Program-made: the position numbers and the translations under genes
The notes under the pieces: generated by a model
Databases searched by the model: none
The model's input: the letters and a program-made list of their open reading frames with translations, nothing else
What the model was told of the DNA's origin: nothing
Part shown: positions 8,276 through 11,648 of the stretch, in pieces
Numbering within the stretch: the first letter of the stretch is position 1
Layout of the letters: each line of letters opens with the position of its first letter
NCBI GenBank assembly: GCA_037447655.1
Contig: JBBHKE010002329.1
Location: forward strand, 128,001-139,648
Length of the DNA stretch: 11,648 bases
DNA from: Zygnema cylindricum
Taxonomy: Eukaryota > Streptophyta > Zygnematophyceae > Zygnematales > Zygnemataceae
Reading direction: 5' to 3'

Positions 8276-8400
8276 CTGCACATACGACAAAATTGAGTAA
8301 GTAAGAAAAAAGAAAAGGAAAAGGAAAGGGAAGAGGCGAAGGAAAAGGAAAAATAGGAACGAAAAGATAAAAAAAAAGAGAGGACTTGATCTAGTAATGT
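8276..8400 (-). other. 3' end of the intron before the DUF427 terminal exon
   Basis: On the plus strand this is a purine tract (about 8300-8385, mostly A and G). On the minus strand it is therefore a long pyrimidine tract leading into cttactcaatttt, a branch-point-like segment, and then gtgcag. This arrangement supports the acceptor at 8276-8277. Confidence 0.55.
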
Positions 8401-9263
8401 TGTATATGGAGGAAATCTCCTAGGTGTGCGATAAGGGAATTGTTAAATTCACCCTGTTTAACTTGAGAGCGGTTCAATATTATGTTGTTTTGTATTCTGA
8501 AAATTAAACCTTATTTGAGTTACATTTACAAATTCAAAGTTTCAAACCATCCTCAACACATACTTTTCTGAAAAGTGAACATTAGCGCATGAGAACCATT
8601 CATACTTTATTTACAATAAAGCAATTTTATCTCCATAAAATGTCTACTAATTGGTTGTTGTAATTTTTTCTAAGTTCACGCTTTCATCAACCACATCGAG
8701 TCTTTATCGTATTTTTTTGAAAACATTTTTACTCTTTTTTGCAAATGAAAATTTCTCTAGTTTGAATATTGTGATGCATAACACATACAAAAACAACTAA
8801 AATATTTACGCGTAATGCCTTTAAATGACACGGTGCGTTAGATAGTGGAGAAACGGCAAATGGTATTTATTAATATGGATATATTAATATGTTATGGATA
8901 TTAATATGCTTCCAAGACGACGCTTTTACATATAACACCGAAACAAAAAACAATTGTTGTACATTATTTGAATTTTCTACATAAACTCAAAAGACCATCA
9001 TGACATGTCCTTACCACCAAAGTTTTATAAAATCTAATCTATGATCGATAAACACGTGTCATTGTTTTCCCGAGGAAATCATTTTGGTAATAAAGCAACC
9101 ACAATTAGAGTTGACATGCGTTATTTTCTTATTATCAACCTTTGACACTTAGAAAAGGGATTAAGAAGTTTTATTTACTTCATCTTGCAATAAACGAGAG
9201 CATATATTTGATATAATATGATTGTAAAATGAAGAGATTGTTCGTTACCAAACATGTGAACCA

Positions 9264-9315
9264 TGATAAGATTATATTATAAGATTATAAGATTATTATA
9301 TTATATTATAAGATT
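9264..9315. repeat. AT-rich minisatellite (ATAAGATTAT units)
   Basis: Overlapping and partly slipped copies of ATAAGATTAT and ATTATATT fill about 52 bases. Confidence 0.6.
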
Positions 9316-9993
9316 GTATTTGTATCCTTCAAGTAGTGAAGAAATAGAGGAAAACCGACGGTTTTAGGTTACTTCTTACTAGAAAAAAGCCCCCAATGCT
9401 GATAAAATTAGGTGTTTGAATACTTCCACGTGTAATTTATTTAGTTTAGCTGAATAAACAACAAATGATAAAAATAAATAAAAAAATAAATAAAATACTG
9501 TTAACTTCAAATTTGACGCTTAAAACACTTTCCATTTATATTTTACGACATCGTAATTATTCGAACACATGAAAAATGATACAATATAGTTGCTAGAACA
9601 AGGTTGAATTGGTTGATTCTATGCTAAAACCAATTAGACTTAAATAAGAAAGAAAAGAAAACCATTCAAGGCGTTAAAACACACTATAAATAAACATGAA
9701 ATTGCACACTATTTTAGTAAAGGTTCATGAAAACAAATACAAAGGTTCATGTAAATTCTCAGATTTTTTAACCTTGAAAGGTGTACTTTTCAAGATTTTG
9801 ACACATTTGTACAACAATATTATGTGTTCAACTCGATAGAAACACCTTAATAAGATTTGGTTCTCTAGTTTTTTCCCTCGTCAAATATGAAAATTAAATA
9901 CTTCCACCCAAAAAGGGAAAAAACAAAGTGCCAAGGAAACCTAAGGGTACACTTCATGAGAGCTATAAGGTATGTTACTACATGTATGATGCA

Positions 9994-10017
9994 TTTGTAC
10001 TTTTGTACTTTTGTACT
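9994..10017. repeat. TTTGTACT x3 tandem repeat
   Basis: Three exact consecutive 8-base copies, about 60 bases before the W-box array. Confidence 0.85.
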
Positions 10018-10078
10018 TACCGTATTTCTATATTCTTTGGTCGTACTTACCTTACTTGACTTTTGAAATTTGGCTGTA

Positions 10079-10227
10079 TTTGACAGTACTTGACCGTGTT
10101 TGACCTTGTTTGACCGTGTTTGACCTTGTTTGACCGTGTTTGACCTTGTTTGACTGTGTTTGACCTTGTTTGACTGTGTTTGACCTTGTTTGACTGTGTT
10201 TGGGACTGTGTTTGACTTTGTTTGACC
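10079..10227 (+). repeat. 10-bp tandem array of TTTGAC(C/T) W-box cores
   Basis: TTGAC begins at 10080 and every ten bases to 10190, then at 10212 and 10222 after a slipped unit at 10200: fourteen cores, thirteen of them TTGAC(C/T). Alternate units are TTTGACCTTG and TTTGACCGTG or TTTGACTGTG, so the true period may be 20. One more TTGACT lies at 10056. TTGAC(C/T) is the W-box core bound by plant WRKY factors. Open frames on the minus strand here are by-products of the repeat. Confidence 0.9.
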
Positions 10228-10296
10228 AAAATTTTCATTCTTTAACTCGTACACCGCAAAAAAATACCTCAATAGGAAAAAGAGCATTATATCACC

Positions 10297-10300
<4 letters not shown>

Positions 10301-10348
<48 letters not shown>
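10301..10348. repeat. (AT)24 microsatellite
   Basis: Forty-eight bases of pure AT alternation, about 70 bases after the W-box array. Confidence 0.95.
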
Positions 10349-10351
<3 letters not shown>

Positions 10352-10555
10352 AATACAATTCACAAATCTTAGGAAGATACTTAGTAAGATTTGTAGCTTT
10401 TCTTTTTTTCCTTTTTGTTAAGTTTTTTTTTAGTCAGGGGGAAAAAAAAAAAAAAAGAAAGAGAATTCTCCCTCTGACTTTTCCCTTTTCCGGAATTTTA
10501 GTTTCATCTTCTGTTCTTTTATTGATCTCCCCTCCTCTCCACCGGACCTGATCTT

Positions 10556-10726
10556 GAGAGAGCGACACGGAGTAAGGCGATAGGCCGAGAGGGAGGGGAG
10601 GAGGACAGGGGAGGGAGGGAGAGAAAAGGGAGAGGAAGAAAGAGAGGAGAGGGAGGGGAAGGAGAGAGAGGGGAGGGGAGAGAGAGGAGGAAGGGAGAGA
10701 GGAGGGAAGAGAGGAAGAGAGAGAGG

Positions 10727-10779
<53 letters not shown>

Positions 10780-10800
10780 AGGAGATAAAGAAAAAGGAGA
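10556..10800 (-). repeat. GA-rich tract with (AG)21 run
   Basis: Almost pure purine on the plus strand, with AG alternation at 10735-10776. Read on the minus strand it is a CT-rich tract upstream of the DUF427 gene, the same orientation relative to its gene as the tract at 2156-2632. A promoter or 5' leader role is possible but cannot be shown. The 155-codon minus frame here is low-complexity and not credible. Confidence 0.75.
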
Positions 10801-10967
10801 GAAAAATTACGGAAGGTTCTAAGAAAAATCAACGCAATTTCCTTTTCTTGAATACCCCAATATCGGTAAATTGGTATATCGGTATATCGGCGTACGGTCA
10901 TATGTTCATTTTCGTAAAATAAATAATCTTTGTGAATGTTTGAAAGGTGTACGTCACGCCACGTGAC

Positions 10968-10972
<5 letters not shown>

Positions 10973-11003
<31 letters not shown>
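10973..11003. repeat. poly-A run of 31
   Basis: Thirty-one consecutive A. It could be a retroposon tail or simple slippage; no target-site duplication or retroposon body was recognised next to it. A G-box core (CACGTG) lies just before it near 10960. Confidence 0.9.
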
Positions 11004-11005
<2 letters not shown>

Positions 11006-11648
11006 TTCGTGGCAGACGTCCACAAATTTTTTGCTACGTGGAAAGTTTTGAAATCATTACAGGACGTCCGTCGGTTGTCACGACTACGTTCTGTTTTTGT
11101 TTTGTCGGTTTCTGCTGTACGGTTTTGTGAAATTCAATGAAAAAAAACGTGCGGAAATTCAGTGCGGACTCTTGAAATCGTGCGGAATTTTTCGATGTTA
11201 AAAAATCTTAAAGACATTCCCCTGCGGCTTAAAAAACAAAATAATTATAAAAAAAAAAATGCCAAACATGCGATGGAAAATAATCCAGGTACAAAGGGGG
11301 AAAAAGACAAAAATATATTTGAAGCATAGTTCAAAAGTAGGTGACCGTACGCCCATACAATATGCCTATTGTACGCAAAACATACAGTATGGCCTTAAGA
11401 CCCATATTGTATTGGCCGCAAAATGAAATAAAATAGTAACAGGGTTGAGTTGCACATGGATCGATAGAGAATTAAACGTCATGTCTAAATTTGAAAAAAA
11501 AATCGGACAAAAAAATATTTTTCTGTGAGTTTTGAGCGACTTTTTATTTAAACCGTCAGATTCGGACGATCTGACGGTCGTTGATGAAAGTAACGATCTA
11601 AGAAGATCACATGAAAAGCCCATAACACAACTTACGATAGGACTATCG
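11004..11648. other. right-edge non-coding region
   Basis: No recognisable gene. GTGCGGA recurs at 11149, 11162 and 11180. A hairpin lies at 11552-11578. The 85-codon minus frame at 11366-11623 shows no family resemblance. Confidence 0.4.
11552..11578. repeat. 10-bp inverted repeat with 7-base loop
   Basis: ACCGTCAGAT at 11552-11561 pairs perfectly with ATCTGACGGT at 11569-11578. No T-run follows; it may be a small palindrome or a mobile-element end. Confidence 0.7.

Larger units (their letters stand above)
8401..10072. other. AT-rich region upstream of the DUF427 terminal exon
   Basis: No exon is recognised on either strand, although the 5' exons of the DUF427 gene may lie here. Small repeats are present: three TATTAATATG units at 8869-8909, ATAAGATTATATT-like units at 9264-9315, and TTTGTACT three times in a row at 9994-10017. 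G-box cores (CACGTG) occur near 9054 and 9428. Confidence 0.45.

Noticed and set aside
7770-8296. Plus-strand frames and the 7717-8043 minus frame overlapping the DUF427 exon
   Set aside because: They are shadows of the DUF427 exon; only the 7967-8275 minus reading shows family motifs.
10079-10227. CRISPR array
   Set aside because: Units are 10 bp with no unique spacers, and the DNA is plant nuclear.
9865-10287. Minus-strand frames with a repeated SNTVKQGQTR peptide
   Set aside because: The peptide repeat follows from the 10-bp DNA repeat read three units at a time; two overlapping frames show the same peptide, and the flanks look non-coding.
10434-10901. 155-codon minus-strand frame of Ser/Leu/Pro runs
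   Set aside because: A by-product of the GA-rich tract with no conserved sequence.
10973-11003. Retroposon tail
   Set aside because: The A-run is long, but no SINE-like A/B boxes, LINE coding sequence or target-site duplication was seen beside it.

Overview
The window looks like nuclear DNA of a land plant. Short exons of moderate GC sit in AT-rich non-coding DNA. The introns are spliceosomal (GT..AG), and there are long CT/GA, AT and poly-A tracts. Two plant-typical protein families can be read: an Ole e 1-like plus Root cap secreted protein and a DUF427 protein. GA/CT tracts and this family set would fit a bryophyte or another non-seed plant, but that is only an inference; nothing here fixes the species.

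Layout. Positions 1-2150 hold no gene I can defend: two inverted G-boxes at the left edge, a hairpin-rich stretch with a 144-codon open frame (269-703), GA-rich DNA and AT-rich DNA. Positions 2156-2632 are a long CT-rich tract. From 3167 to 6670 lies a plus-strand gene whose six exons I could join by splice sites, reading frame and family similarity. It codes for an Ole e 1-like cysteine domain followed by a Root cap/vWD-like domain. The exon with the signal peptide and start codon was not found. Its fifth recognised exon carries an in-frame TGA (5873-5875) in the middle of a conserved motif. The same frame then continues with recognisable family sequence through a splice junction to the conserved C-terminal end. 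A polyadenylation signal lies at 6752.

The stretch 6671-7966 is intergenic. At 7967-8275 on the minus strand is the last exon of a DUF427 (NTP_transf_9) gene, tail-to-tail with the first gene. Its upstream exons were not recognised. Further right are AT-rich DNA, small repeats, a 10-bp-period array of TTGAC W-box cores (10079-10227), an (AT)24 run, a GA-rich tract (10556-10800), a 31-bp poly-A run and a short hairpin near the right edge.

The two genes do not form an obvious pathway. The first product should be a secreted, cell-wall or mucilage type protein; the second is a small cytoplasmic or organellar protein of unknown role. The points most worth a second look are the TGA interrupting an otherwise intact frame, the Ole e 1 plus Root cap architecture, and the helically phased W-box array.
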